Shown in pieces: positions 1-8,219 of a stretch of 43,668 nt of DNA (position 1 is the stretch's first letter; the number at the start of each line of letters is the position of its first letter). Origin of the DNA: Actinomycetota bacterium (GTDB lineage Bacteria > Actinomycetota > Actinomycetes > Nanopelagicales > Nanopelagicaceae); contig CANCGX010000006.1 of the NCBI GenBank assembly GCA_947377725.1, positions 1 through 43,668 of the forward strand. Reading direction: 5' to 3'. The position numbers and the translations under genes were made by a program. The notes beneath the pieces were generated by a model. The model had not been told where the DNA came from. It saw only the letters and a program-made list of their open reading frames with translations, and did no database searches.

Positions 1-2447
1 TTACGTGCTGCATCTTCTAGTGCTTGGGCACGTGCTGATAACGCCGTGATTCGCTCTTCTTGTGTTCGAAGTTCAAGTCTTGCTTCAACTTCTGCTGTAC
101 GTGCAATCGAAACTTTCTCTCGTAAATCTTCAAGCTGTGTGACATCAGGATCTATTGGAGCTTGATGTGACTGGAATTGTGACTGTGCTGCCGTGAGATC
201 TGATTCATCCGAAGTTCGTTGTTCTGTGGCTTCAGAAAGTGAAGCAGTTAAACGCTCAACTTCCGCTTGGGCACTTTTAACGTTTTGTCCAGCAACTGCC
301 ATCTGCTCCGCGAGCCCAGACATGCGAGCATCGGAATCATTTAGTTTTGAGAGAGTGGAGTCATAGCTACTGGTCTTGCTTTCAACTTCTGATTTGAGGC
401 GCGCTAGTTCAAATGCAAGCTTTTCACATCGTGCACTTTTTTCTGAGAGTGATTCACGAGTACGTTCGATGAGAGCGCTGATCTCGATTGCACTGTTTCC
501 ACCAGCGGACCCGCCCTTGACGCGAGTGCGGCTTACAACATCGCCATCTTGTGTAACGGCAATCAATGAAGAATCTAGTGAGAGGGCAGATTGTGCTGCA
601 TCAAGATTTGAAACCGCCACGTAGCGATTTAGAAGTTGTGAAAGCGCTCCATCCAAACCTTCTGAACGAATAAGTGAAGCGAGAGGGATTAGACCGCTTG
701 GCGTGTTAAAGCTTGAACCTGATGAATTTCCATCGATCACTAAGAGTTCGGACTGCCCAGCTGATTCGCTCTTGAGCAAAGTTAAGGCACTTACTGCCGA
801 GCGCATATCAGCAACAACAATCGAATCGGCCAGAGGTCCAAGAGCTGCGCCTACCGCCGCTTCCCAACCTGAATCAACTGTGATCAAAGATGAGAGACGT
901 CCACGCACTTGCGCACCGCTTCTGCCTGACATAATCGCTTCTCCGCCATCGCGATGAAGCAAAGATTCTTCAAGTGCTGCTAAACGTGCAGTTAATCCAG
1001 ATCGTTCACGTTGCGCAGCTTGTTCAGACTCTTGCGCGCTTTCAAATTCTGCAATTGCAATCTGCATCGCTTGCTTTGCACGTTCATGCTGAGCATCTAA
1101 GTCAGGCTCGGATGCATCAAGCCCTGCAATTTCACTTTCGAGAACAGCAAAATCAGATTTAAATTGAGCCAGACGTGACTGTGCTTCATCGCGCGCAGAC
1201 GTTAGACGAGCAATCTCTGCATTAGTTGCATCGATTCTAGAACGCAGGCCATTTATATGTCCCTCTTGGCGTGCAGTACCTTCGCGTTGATCTGCAATTG
1301 CACGAAGCGCCGCAGAAACACGATTCTCCTCATCAGCTAGAAGTGATTCTGACTGGCGAAGTTCTGCAGTTACTGCAGCTAGCGAAGATTGATGAACTTG
1401 TAATTTTGAATGAAGAGTTGACTGTTCTGCGCGAAGTGCGACTGCTTCTTGATCCATAGCAATGGGGTCGCGACCACTGGCCCGTGCTTCGTCAATTTCT
1501 TCCGAAAGGAAACGAGAACGCTCTGAGGCAAGAGATTGAACTCCGCGGAACTTTTCACGCTGCGCTGTAAGTTTGTAATAGTTCTCTTGAGCCTGAACCA
1601 AAAGTGGATTTTCAGATGCGCTGATGCGATCAAGCTCTTCTTCGCGTTGACGTGATTCACGAAGCAATCTTTCAACTTCATCACGACGAGTGCGCAGAGT
1701 CGTCTCGTCGGCAACTTCCATCTCAAGTTGCGATTTAAGTTGAATCAGATCGTCAGCCAATAGGCGCAACCTAGAGTCACGGACATCCGATTGGATTGTT
1801 GAGGCGCGTCGCGCAACTTCTGCTTGCTTGCCAAGCGGCTTTAGCTGGCGTCGTAGCTCGACCGTTAAATCTTGAATACGCGCCAAGTTGCCTTGCATAG
1901 AATCTAATTTACGAAGAGCTTTTTCTTTTCGCTTTCGGTGCTTTAGTACACCGGCTGCTTCTTCGATAAATGCGCGTCGCTCTTCTGGGTTAGCCAAGAG
2001 GATTGCATCGAGCTGGCCCTGGCCAACAATCACGTGCATCTCGCGACCAATACCGCTGTCGCTAAGAAGCTCTTGAATATCTAGAAGTCGTGATGTACTT
2101 CCGTTGATTTGATATTCACTCGTTCCATTTCTGAAAAGGATACGTGTAATTGTTACTTCGGAAAATTCGATCGGCAGTGTTCCATCTGCGTTATCTATTG
2201 TGACTGAAACTTCCGCACGCCCAAGGGGTGCTCTGCCACTTGTGCCAGCGAAAATAACATCTTCCATTTTTCCGCCGCGAAGGGATTTTGCACCTTGTTC
2301 GCCCATTACCCATGAAAGAGCATCGACGACATTTGATTTTCCAGAACCATTCGGCCCAACAACGCAGGTAATCCCTCGCTCGAAATTAAGCTGGGTGCTC
2401 GACGCGAAGGATTTGAAGCCTTTGAGGGTTACGCTCTTCAAATACAC
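1..2447 (-). CDS. smc: Chromosome segregation ATPase SMC (partial, C-terminus off window)
   Basis: SMC forms the ring-shaped condensin ATPase that compacts and segregates the chromosome with ScpA and ScpB. The reading frame is open from a GTG at 2445-2447 to the left edge, about 815 codons, so the C-terminal head with Walker B and the signature motif lies outside. The start is fixed by an in-frame TAG at 2457-2459 and by the typical beginning MYLKSVTLKGFKSFA. Walker A GPNGSGKSN lies near residues 32-40. It is followed by a long heptad-rich coiled coil, a globular hinge at about residues 495-660, and the returning coiled coil. It sits 72 nt downstream of rnc on the same strand. In many actinobacteria mutM lies between these two genes; it is absent here. 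Identification is certain; only the end is missing. Confidence 0.97.
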   Translation of the reverse strand, partial: MYLKSVTLKGFKSFASSTQLNFERGITCVVGPNGSGKSNVVDALSWVMGEQGAKSLRGGKMEDVIFAGTSGRAPLGRAEVSVTIDNADGTLPIEFSEVTITRILFRNGTSEYQINGSTSRLLDIQELLSDSGIGREMHVIVGQGQLDAILLANPEERRAFIEEAAGVLKHRKRKEKALRKLDSMQGNLARIQDLTVELRRQLKPLGKQAEVARRASTIQSDVRDSRLRLLADDLIQLKSQLEMEVADETTLRTRRDEVERLLRESRQREEELDRISASENPLLVQAQENYYKLTAQREKFRGVQSLASERSRFLSEEIDEARASGRDPIAMDQEAVALRAEQSTLHSKLQVHQSSLAAVTAELRQSESLLADEENRVSAALRAIADQREGTARQEGHINGLRSRIDATNAEIARLTSARDEAQSRLAQFKSDFAVLESEIAGLDASEPDLDAQHERAKQAMQIAIAEFESAQESEQAAQRERSGLTARLAALEESLLHRDGGEAIMSGRSGAQVRGRLSSLITVDSGWEAAVGAALGPLADSIVVADMRSAVSALTLLKSESAGQSELLVIDGNSSGSSFNTPSGLIPLASLIRSEGLDGALSQLLNRYVAVSNLDAAQSALSLDSSLIAVTQDGDVVSRTRVKGGSAGGNSAIEISALIERTRESLSEKSARCEKLAFELARLKSEVESKTSSYDSTLSKLNDSDARMSGLAEQMAVAGQNVKSAQAEVERLTASLSEATEQRTSDESDLTAAQSQFQSHQAPIDPDVTQLEDLREKVSIARTAEVEARLELRTQEERITALSARAQALEDAAR

Positions 2448-2519
2448 GGGGAAAACCTATCGGCTCGGGGCTTACATTCTCGCCATTTAAGGTGGGCTTT
2501 AGTGAAGAGAAGCCTGCAG

Positions 2520-3197
2520 TTAAGGTCGAGAGTTTATTTCGTCGTACGCCAACTTTGCCGCTACCTGTTCGGCTTCTCTCTTGCTTTTGCCGTGTCCGAT
2601 TGTAAATTTTTCTCCAGAGATAACTGCAGCAGCAGTGAAACTTTTATCGTGATCAGGGCCTGATTCACTTATTTCATATTCTGGAGATGTGAGTCCTTTT
2701 GCTGATGCGATCTCCTGAAGAGCAGTTTTAGCATCGAGGGTTGCTCCAGCTTTGCTTGCTTCCTCGATGATGGGAATAAACCATTTCAAAACTACTTCAG
2801 AAGTTTTTTCAAAACCATATTGAACATAGATAACTCCAACAAGGGCTTCCAGAGCATCTGCGAGGATTGAATTCTTGTCGCGACCACCGGTTGATTCTTC
2901 GCCTTTACCAATTCTAAGAAACGGCGCAATCTCTAGATTGCGAGCAATATTTGCCAGAGCGCGTGTATTGACTACACCTGAACGGATAGGTGAAAGCTTG
3001 CTTTCATCAAAATCAGGAAAACGGTTGTACAACTCTTTAGTGATAAGTAGTCCCAGGACGCTATCGCCCAAAAATTCAAGGCGTTCGTTTGTTGGAATTC
3101 CACCACTTTCGTACGCGAAAGATCGGTGAGTAAATGCGAGTTGCAGCGATTCTGGTTGAACGGATATACCGAGCGCTCCGGTGAGGGTCTCGTACAT
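2520..3197 (-). CDS. rnc: Ribonuclease III
   Basis: RNase III is a homodimeric Mg2+-dependent endonuclease that cleaves double-stranded RNA, chiefly rRNA precursors. The 225-residue length is normal. The catalytic domain carries the family signature NERLEFLGDSVL at residues 37-48, with the acidic residue D45, and the second acidic cluster around LADALEALVG at residues 112-121 with E117. A double-stranded-RNA-binding domain occupies about residues 156-223. The ATG start lies 13 nt after the rpmF stop. No clear Shine-Dalgarno sequence is visible, so translation may be coupled to rpmF. The rpmF-rnc-smc order is typical of the phylum. Confidence 0.97.
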   Translation of the reverse strand: MYETLTGALGISVQPESLQLAFTHRSFAYESGGIPTNERLEFLGDSVLGLLITKELYNRFPDFDESKLSPIRSGVVNTRALANIARNLEIAPFLRIGKGEESTGGRDKNSILADALEALVGVIYVQYGFEKTSEVVLKWFIPIIEEASKAGATLDAKTALQEIASAKGLTSPEYEISESGPDHDKSFTAAAVISGEKFTIGHGKSKREAEQVAAKLAYDEINSRP

Positions 3198-3210
3198 ATC
3201 GGAAATCAGA

Positions 3211-3384
3211 TTAGACAGCTAAAACCTGACGGCGGTTATATGTTCCGCAGGTAGGACATGCTGTGTGCTGAAGCTTTGGTTGCTGGCATTGTCCGCAATT
3301 TGCAAGAGCTGCAGGAGTTGTCTTCCATGAACTACGGCGTGTACGGGTACGCGAACGGGACATCTTCCGCTTTGGAACTGGCAT
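3211..3384 (-). CDS. rpmF: 50S ribosomal protein L32
   Basis: This 57-residue protein begins MPVPKRKMSRSRTRTRR, the normal L32 start. A zinc ribbon follows with two CxxC pairs at residues 30-33 and 43-46, so it is the zinc-binding form. L32 is a small component of the large ribosomal subunit near the peptidyl-transferase region. The ATG at 3382-3384 is preceded by AAGGGG about seven bases upstream. The gene lies between the DUF177 gene and rnc on the same strand; DUF177-rpmF adjacency is conserved widely in bacteria. A longer open frame over 3219-3407 on the same strand is only an out-of-frame shadow. Confidence 0.96.
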   Translation of the reverse strand: MPVPKRKMSRSRTRTRRSSWKTTPAALANCGQCQQPKLQHTACPTCGTYNRRQVLAV

Positions 3385-3484
3385 GAACTTCCCCTTTTAC
3401 TAAACACGCTCGTGGCTAACTGCCGAACCTGCGTCTAACTGTGGGCGCAATTATGGCCGAAAGGCCCGAAATATGGAAATCGAG

Positions 3485-4063
3485 CTACTTGCCTGGCTCA
3501 GTCGAATCCGCACCGCTCCAGCCCTCGAGCCCAGCCCACCGAATATCACTTTTCTCGTGGAAATGGTCTTCGGGGAGATCTGCCATTTTTTGGCCACAAT
3601 CTGGGCAAAGCCCATCACAATCGGGTGAGCAGAGTGGGTTGATTGGGAGGTCCAGAAGAAGAGCATCACGAATAGCAAATTCTAGGTCAATGAAATCCCC
3701 ATCCATATGGAGGTCTTCATCTTCGTCCACTACCTCTATCTCTTTCGCTTTCTTATGACTCTTTTTATCAGCTTCATATCTATATAGCTCGGTGAAAGTC
3801 TGCTCAACATCAACTTCTATTGGGTCTAAACAGCGAGTGCAATCCCCTGTAACCGTAGCAATGACGGTTCCCGAAGCTAAAACGCCTTCGCTAACAGACT
3901 GAATTTTCAAATCCACGTCAATGGGTTCATCTTTTTCAACACCAAGTACGGGAGTACCCACGCGCTCGTGCACGTCGAAGGTCAATTCATATTCCTTCAT
4001 TTCACCTGCGCGGCGAGGAAGATCAATGCAATTGAAATAAAAGGGTCCGTGGGGAGTATTCAT
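3485..4063 (-). CDS. yceD: DUF177 (YceD-family) protein
   Basis: A 192-residue member of the DUF177 family, which is almost always encoded beside rpmF and is implicated in 23S rRNA accumulation or 50S assembly in bacteria and plastids; the biochemical role is not settled. Visible features are the N-terminal LPRRAGEM element at residues 15-22, a CTRC pair at 75-78, an acidic and lysine-rich linker at about 100-122, and a C-terminal cysteine cluster (C145, C149, C153, C156) that could bind zinc. The ATG at 4061-4063 lies 2 nt after the stop of the SepIVA-like gene. Family assignment is firm; function is inferred from neighbours. Confidence 0.9.
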   Translation of the reverse strand: MNTPHGPFYFNCIDLPRRAGEMKEYELTFDVHERVGTPVLGVEKDEPIDVDLKIQSVSEGVLASGTVIATVTGDCTRCLDPIEVDVEQTFTELYRYEADKKSHKKAKEIEVVDEDEDLHMDGDFIDLEFAIRDALLLDLPINPLCSPDCDGLCPDCGQKMADLPEDHFHEKSDIRWAGLEGWSGADSTEPGK

Positions 4064-4065
4064 TT

Positions 4066-4560
4066 CTATTCACTCAACTCAGAAAGAATGTGCTTATCTT
4101 CAACGCCTTGAAGCTTGTCGCGGCCACGTTGAACAACATCAAGAGTTTTATTGAGAATAACTTCTAACGTCGCCAAACGAGAATCGATGTACGCCTCGAT
4201 TTCTTCCCGTTCATGCTTAGCTTCCTCTTCAACCTCCGACATAATCTTCTGAGCTTCCTTATGTGCAGCGGCAACAATCTGTGTTTGCTCAACCATCTGA
4301 GCAACTTCTTCTCTAGCACGCTCGATAATTTGATCGGCAGTTACCTGAGCCTCTTCGATAATTGAATCACGAGTAATCAATATTTCGTGAGCACTTTGTA
4401 AATCTGTAGGAAGTGCGACACGCGCTTGATCTAAAATTTCAAGTAGTTCTCCCCGATGCACAACACAACTTGCCGAAAGGGGTACACCACGTGCCTCTTC
4501 GACCATAGTGATGGCACTTTGCACGCGTTCTGTCACTAAGAATTGGTTCTCTTCGCTCAT
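4066..4560 (-). CDS. DivIVA/SepIVA-like coiled-coil protein
   Basis: A 164-residue, strongly charged protein. The N-terminal part (about 1-60) contains VHRGELLEILDQARVALP, a motif of the short DivIVA-related SepIVA family. The rest, about residues 65-160, is a continuous coiled coil with a run of Glu, Ala and Lys heptads. In Mycobacterium the homologue lies at the same place, next to the DUF177 gene, and takes part in cell division and envelope growth; that function is transferred by position and architecture. It could be mistaken for an ATP synthase b-like subunit, but no membrane anchor is present. It is closely packed between coaD and the DUF177 gene, suggesting one transcript. Confidence 0.75.
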   Translation of the reverse strand: MSEENQFLVTERVQSAITMVEEARGVPLSASCVVHRGELLEILDQARVALPTDLQSAHEILITRDSIIEEAQVTADQIIERAREEVAQMVEQTQIVAAAHKEAQKIMSEVEEEAKHEREEIEAYIDSRLATLEVILNKTLDVVQRGRDKLQGVEDKHILSELSE

Positions 4561-4591
4561 CGTATCCTCTTAACTAATATTTTCTTGAAAA

Positions 4592-5074
4592 TCAATTTCT
4601 GCTGTTGAGTGCGGATTTCACACGTTCAACGAGTTGCGCAGGAACGTAACCTGAAATATCTCCATCGTAGGCAGCAATTTCCTTTACCAGGGATGAAGAT
4701 AAGAACGAATATGCAGGAGCTGTAGACATAAATAGAGTCTCTACGCCTTTCAGCTGCAAATTCATTTGAGACATCTGAAGTTCGTAATCAAAATCCGTGA
4801 CAGCGCGAAGGCCTTTAACAATGGCTTGAATATCGTTCGCTTCGCAATAATCAACCAACAAACCTGACCAGGAAGCAACTGTGACATTTTTATATTCACT
4901 TGTTACTTCACGGATCATTTCCATTCGCTCATCAACTGTAAATAATGATTTCTTAGTCTTATTCACAAGGACAGCTACAACGACCTCGTCAAAAAGAGCG
5001 CTTGCGCGCTTGATGATATCCAGATGCCCAAAAGTGATGGGATCAAATGAACCAGGGGAAACTACTCTCTTCAC
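4592..5074 (-). CDS. coaD: Phosphopantetheine adenylyltransferase
   Basis: CoaD transfers AMP from ATP to 4'-phosphopantetheine, giving dephospho-CoA in the penultimate step of coenzyme A synthesis; it is a cytoplasmic hexamer. The 160-residue length is typical. The nucleotidyltransferase motif is SPGSFDPITFGHLDI at residues 6-20 with H18. The family element GLRAVTDFDYE lies at 88-98, and the ATP-binding FLSSSLVKEIA at 124-134. The start is GTG at 5072-5074 and overlaps the end of rsmD by 4 nt. The rsmD-coaD pair is a common bacterial arrangement, so the two are probably translationally coupled. Confidence 0.97.
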   Translation of the reverse strand: MKRVVSPGSFDPITFGHLDIIKRASALFDEVVVAVLVNKTKKSLFTVDERMEMIREVTSEYKNVTVASWSGLLVDYCEANDIQAIVKGLRAVTDFDYELQMSQMNLQLKGVETLFMSTAPAYSFLSSSLVKEIAAYDGDISGYVPAQLVERVKSALNSRN

Positions 5075-5643
5075 GGTAAAACGCTAGCAGAGTAACCGCC
5101 ATAGAACATGCTTCCCTGCCCGTAGGAGCGTACTTTTTCACACTCCATCCCTTGTGGCCAAGCAAATGGCTTACTCTTCGAAGCTCTTTCGATTGTAATT
5201 ATTCCGCGAGGAGCGATGAGATTCCGTTCGGAGATAATGGTTAGTAGCTCCAAAATATCTTCATTAGAAATGTCATAAGGAGGATCCATAAATATTATGT
5301 CGTAACAAAGAGCGTCGGTTGACTCTAGAAATCTCTTCGCTCGATTCTTAAATACTTTGAAATCACCTGCTGGATTATTCACAAGTTCGAAATTGCTTAG
5401 TGCTAACTCATTGAAATCTGCTTCCACCGAATGCACGATTTTTGCCCCGCGAGATAGAGCTTCCACTCCAACAGCTCCGGTGCCAGCGAATAAATCCAAA
5501 AAGTGAATACCCTCGAAATCACCAAATGAGGAAACGAGAGATGAGAAAAGACCTTCGCGAGCTCGGTCTGAAGTAGGGCGAATACGATCGTCTTCTGGAG
5601 AGAAAAGTTTCTTTCCTTTGGAACTTCCCGAAATAATTCTCAT
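5071..5643 (-). CDS. rsmD: 16S rRNA (guanine-966-N2)-methyltransferase RsmD
   Basis: RsmD methylates N2 of G966 in helix 31 of 16S rRNA using S-adenosylmethionine. Motif I is LDLFAGTGAVG at residues 49-59, and the catalytic N6/N2-type motif DPPY is at 120-123. I chose the ATG at 5641-5643 because it gives the normal family start MRIISGSSKG and has GAGGG six to seven bases upstream. The in-frame ATG at 5649 would place that sequence directly against the start codon. The resulting 190 residues are usual. The stop overlaps the coaD start by 4 nt. The gene follows recG on the same strand after a short gap. Confidence 0.95.
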   Translation of the reverse strand: MRIISGSSKGKKLFSPEDDRIRPTSDRAREGLFSSLVSSFGDFEGIHFLDLFAGTGAVGVEALSRGAKIVHSVEADFNELALSNFELVNNPAGDFKVFKNRAKRFLESTDALCYDIIFMDPPYDISNEDILELLTIISERNLIAPRGIITIERASKSKPFAWPQGMECEKVRSYGQGSMFYGGYSASVLP

Positions 5644-5669
5644 TTCCATCCCTCTGCTTGCATTAGCTT

Positions 5670-7898
5670 TTAACCCTTATCCAAGAATGATGCTGCTTCT
5701 TCTGCACGAAGTTCAGCAATTTCACGAGCAAGTTCAGGCGACAGTTTAAGCTCTGGGTCACTTTCAATCATCTCAACTGCAACATCACGAGCTTCCAAAA
5801 TGAGTGGCTCATCACGCAAGACTCTTAATAAACGCAAATGTGATTGAGTTCCAGATTGTGCTCGTCCGAGAATATCTCCTTCACTTCGTTGCTCTAGATC
5901 AATTCTAGACAATTCAAATCCATCAAGCGTGCTTGCAACGGCGTTTAATCTCTCCATCGCTGGGGAATCATCGGCAGCTTCTGTGACGAATAGGCAGAGT
6001 CCAGGAACTTTGCCTCGTCCAACACGACCACGAAGTTGGTGAAGTTGAGATACACCGAAACGATCGGCATTCATGATGACCATCACAGACGCATTGGGTA
6101 CATCGACGCCGACTTCAATGACAGTCGTACTAACAAGCACATCAATTTTTGCATCAGTAAATGCGCGCATGGTCTCTTCTTTGAGTTCAGAAGTTTGTCG
6201 TCCATGAAGTGGAGCGATTATCAATCCTTTTAGAGAGCCGAGTGCTAAGGCTGGCGCAAGTTCTTCAACTGTTGCCATTGTCTTTGGGTCAGCGGGCTCG
6301 TCCAAAATGACGCCCATGGCTGCAGCAACTTCTCGATCGCGCGCCGTTATTTCGGATGTGCCCTCTTCAATCTCGTGAGCAGAAATTCGTGGGGCAACGA
6401 CATAAGCCTGGTGTCCCTTTGCGACTTCTTCCCTAATTCTTTCCCAAGCGCGCTCGAGAAAATGTGGTTTGTCCAATGCCGGAACTACATGTGAGGTAAT
6501 TGCAGGACGCCCTGAAGGAAGTTGGCGCAGCGTCGAAACATCGAGATCTCCGAATACTGTCATCGCCACTGTTCTTGGAATAGGAGTGGCAGTCATAACA
6601 AGTAAGTGTGGGGGTTGATTCAATTTAGCTTTTGCTCGTAAAGAGTCTCGTTGTTCTACGCCAAAACGATGTTGTTCATCGACAACCACTAAAGCTAAGT
6701 CGTTGAACTCAACTCCTTGACTCAATAGTGCGTGTGTCCCGATGACAATACCTGCGCTTCCCGAAGCGATTTCTCCCAGTACCTCGCGCTTAGTTGCTGC
6801 ACTCATAGAACCGGTTAGAAGAGCAACTCGTGTTCCGTTCTCGCTTCCACCTAACGTTCCGGCTGCAGCTAAAGGCCCAAGTATTCTGTTTATGGTGGAG
6901 AAATGTTGAGTTGCAAGAACTTCGGTGGGAGCAAGCAGTACCGCTTGTCCTCCAGTGTCGACTGCTGCGAGCATTGCTCGAAGTGCAACGACAGTTTTTC
7001 CCGATCCAACTTCACCTTGTAAAAGTCTATGCATCGGATGGGTCTGATTCATATCATTTTCAATCTCGCCAGATACTTCTTTCTGTCCATCCGTGTACGT
7101 AAATGGAAGTCGAGATTCAAATTCTTCTACAAGACCTCCTTTTCGTATTGGACGCGCAATCGTCGGAAGCGAGCGCAGTTCTGCTTTGCGTTGAGCAAGT
7201 AAAAGTTGCAACAAGAGAGCTTCATCGAATGTTAAACGTTCACGAGCAATCTCTGCTTCCTCGCGAGTCGATGGTTGATGAATCGAGTGAAATGCCTCAA
7301 GCAAAGTTGGATATTTAAAACGTTCAAGAATATGAAGTGGAATAGGGTCGATGATGTCATCTATCGAATGAAGCGCGACTTCAATGGACTGCGCAATTTT
7401 CCATGATGGCAATTTTGATGTTGCTGGATAAACAGGAAGTGCCTTACCGGCGAATGCCGCAGTCGCTTCGTCCTCATCTCCGCCCTCTGGCAAGATTTCA
7501 TAATCGGGATGAGAAAGTTGGCGCTTCTTATTAAACACGCCTACTTTTCCGGCAAACATCCCGCGCATTCCGACCTTGAGTTGTTTCTCCCGCCAAGCTT
7601 GATTAAAAAAAGTCAGCGACATTTCTGCAACGCCATCAGTAATGATGACTTCTAGAATCACGCGCCCATTGGCTCGGCGAAGATTGACCTTTTTGATGTC
7701 AGCAACGACCGTGGCTTCATCGCCTTCCTTGAGCTCCTCTATATCGCTGAGCTCCCCTCGCAATATGTAGCGTCTCGGGTAATGGCGCAGTAGATCCCCA
7801 GCAGTGGTGTACCCAAAGGCCTTCTCAAAGACGGCGGCAGTCCTATCCCCGATTACCCCCTTGAGGGGCTTATCAAGCGGCGAACCCTGGCTCTTCAC
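5670..7898 (-). CDS. recG: ATP-dependent DNA helicase RecG
   Basis: RecG is a superfamily 2 double-strand translocase that reverses stalled replication forks and processes branched DNA. In the 742 residues, an N-terminal OB-fold wedge domain covers roughly 50-150. Walker A QGEVGSGKT lies at about 294-302, the DEQH box at 407-410, motif III MTATPIPRT near 436-444, and the helicase C domain with a QLRGRVGRG motif near 620. The start codon is GTG at 7896-7898. The gene is transcribed away from rpmB, leaving about 100 nt for divergent promoters. Downstream are rsmD and coaD on the same strand, the usual actinobacterial order. Confidence 0.97.
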   Translation of the reverse strand: MKSQGSPLDKPLKGVIGDRTAAVFEKAFGYTTAGDLLRHYPRRYILRGELSDIEELKEGDEATVVADIKKVNLRRANGRVILEVIITDGVAEMSLTFFNQAWREKQLKVGMRGMFAGKVGVFNKKRQLSHPDYEILPEGGDEDEATAAFAGKALPVYPATSKLPSWKIAQSIEVALHSIDDIIDPIPLHILERFKYPTLLEAFHSIHQPSTREEAEIARERLTFDEALLLQLLLAQRKAELRSLPTIARPIRKGGLVEEFESRLPFTYTDGQKEVSGEIENDMNQTHPMHRLLQGEVGSGKTVVALRAMLAAVDTGGQAVLLAPTEVLATQHFSTINRILGPLAAAGTLGGSENGTRVALLTGSMSAATKREVLGEIASGSAGIVIGTHALLSQGVEFNDLALVVVDEQHRFGVEQRDSLRAKAKLNQPPHLLVMTATPIPRTVAMTVFGDLDVSTLRQLPSGRPAITSHVVPALDKPHFLERAWERIREEVAKGHQAYVVAPRISAHEIEEGTSEITARDREVAAAMGVILDEPADPKTMATVEELAPALALGSLKGLIIAPLHGRQTSELKEETMRAFTDAKIDVLVSTTVIEVGVDVPNASVMVIMNADRFGVSQLHQLRGRVGRGKVPGLCLFVTEAADDSPAMERLNAVASTLDGFELSRIDLEQRSEGDILGRAQSGTQSHLRLLRVLRDEPLILEARDVAVEMIESDPELKLSPELAREIAELRAEEAASFLDKG

Positions 7899-7931
7899 GG
7901 GGACCAGTCTGCCCGAATTCGCCTTACGGAG

Positions 7932-7964
7932 CCCCTTTCGGTAACCTACGGGGTCTAGTTTTTT
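7932..7964 (+). promoter_or_regulatory. Possible hairpin plus T-run in the rpmB leader
   Basis: CCCC at 7932-7935 can pair with GGGG at 7950-7953 around a 14-base loop, and a run of six T follows at 7959-7964. The layout resembles a weak intrinsic terminator. No plus-strand gene lies upstream to be ended, so it could be a leader attenuator of rpmB, or simply chance. The short stem makes this tentative. Confidence 0.25.
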
Positions 7965-7987
7965 ATCAGATTACGTTTTATTTTATG

Positions 7988-7993
7988 AAGGAG
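7988..7993 (+). promoter_or_regulatory. Shine-Dalgarno sequence of rpmB that fixes a GTG start
   Basis: AAGGAG at 7988-7993 lies six bases before the GTG at 8000-8002. It overlaps the upstream in-frame ATG at 7985, which therefore cannot be the start it serves. Confidence 0.85.
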
Positions 7994-7999
7994 TTCCAC

Positions 8000-8185
8000 G
8001 TGTCATCCATCTGCGATCTATGCGGCAAGGGCCCTAGCTTTGGCAACAACGTTTCGCACTCAATGCGCAAGACACGCCGTCGCTGGAATCCAAATATCCA
8101 GAGCATCCGTACCTTTATCGGTGGAGTCTCAAAGCGTCAGAACGTCTGCACATCCTGCATGAAGGCTGGCAAAGCAGTCCGCTAA
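8000..8185 (+). CDS. rpmB: 50S ribosomal protein L28
   Basis: L28 is a small protein of the large ribosomal subunit. From the GTG at 8000 the product has 61 residues and starts MSSICDLCGKGPSFGNN, the usual L28 beginning. An ATG fifteen bases upstream would add five residues, but the perfect AAGGAG at 7988-7993 sits inside that extension and points to the GTG. Two CxxC pairs, near residues 5-8 and close to the C-terminus (CTSC), mark the zinc-binding form. The gene is one of only four on the plus strand and diverges from recG, as in many actinobacteria. A GDPD gene follows after 29 nt and is probably co-transcribed. Confidence 0.95.
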   Translation: MSSICDLCGKGPSFGNNVSHSMRKTRRRWNPNIQSIRTFIGGVSKRQNVCTSCMKAGKAVR

Positions 8186-8200
8186 AACGGCTGTTCTGCT

Positions 8201-8219
8201 CTCACTAGATAACAGTGAG
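8201..8219 (+). promoter_or_regulatory. Hairpin enclosing the GTG start of the GDPD gene
   Basis: CTCACT at 8201-8206 and AGTGAG at 8214-8219 form a perfect 6-bp stem around the 7-base loop AGATAAC. The start codon GTG at 8215-8217 lies in the right arm. No Shine-Dalgarno sequence is visible before it. Possibly it limits initiation unless rpmB is being translated; this is inference from structure only. Confidence 0.35.

Noticed and set aside
1379..1726. 115-residue minus-strand frame inside smc
   Set aside because: Shadow of the smc coiled coil in another frame; the smc frame is continuous across it.
3219..3407. 62-residue minus-strand frame over rpmF
   Set aside because: It is out of frame with the true L32 gene (3211-3384), has no family resemblance and is rich in accidental Gln and His.
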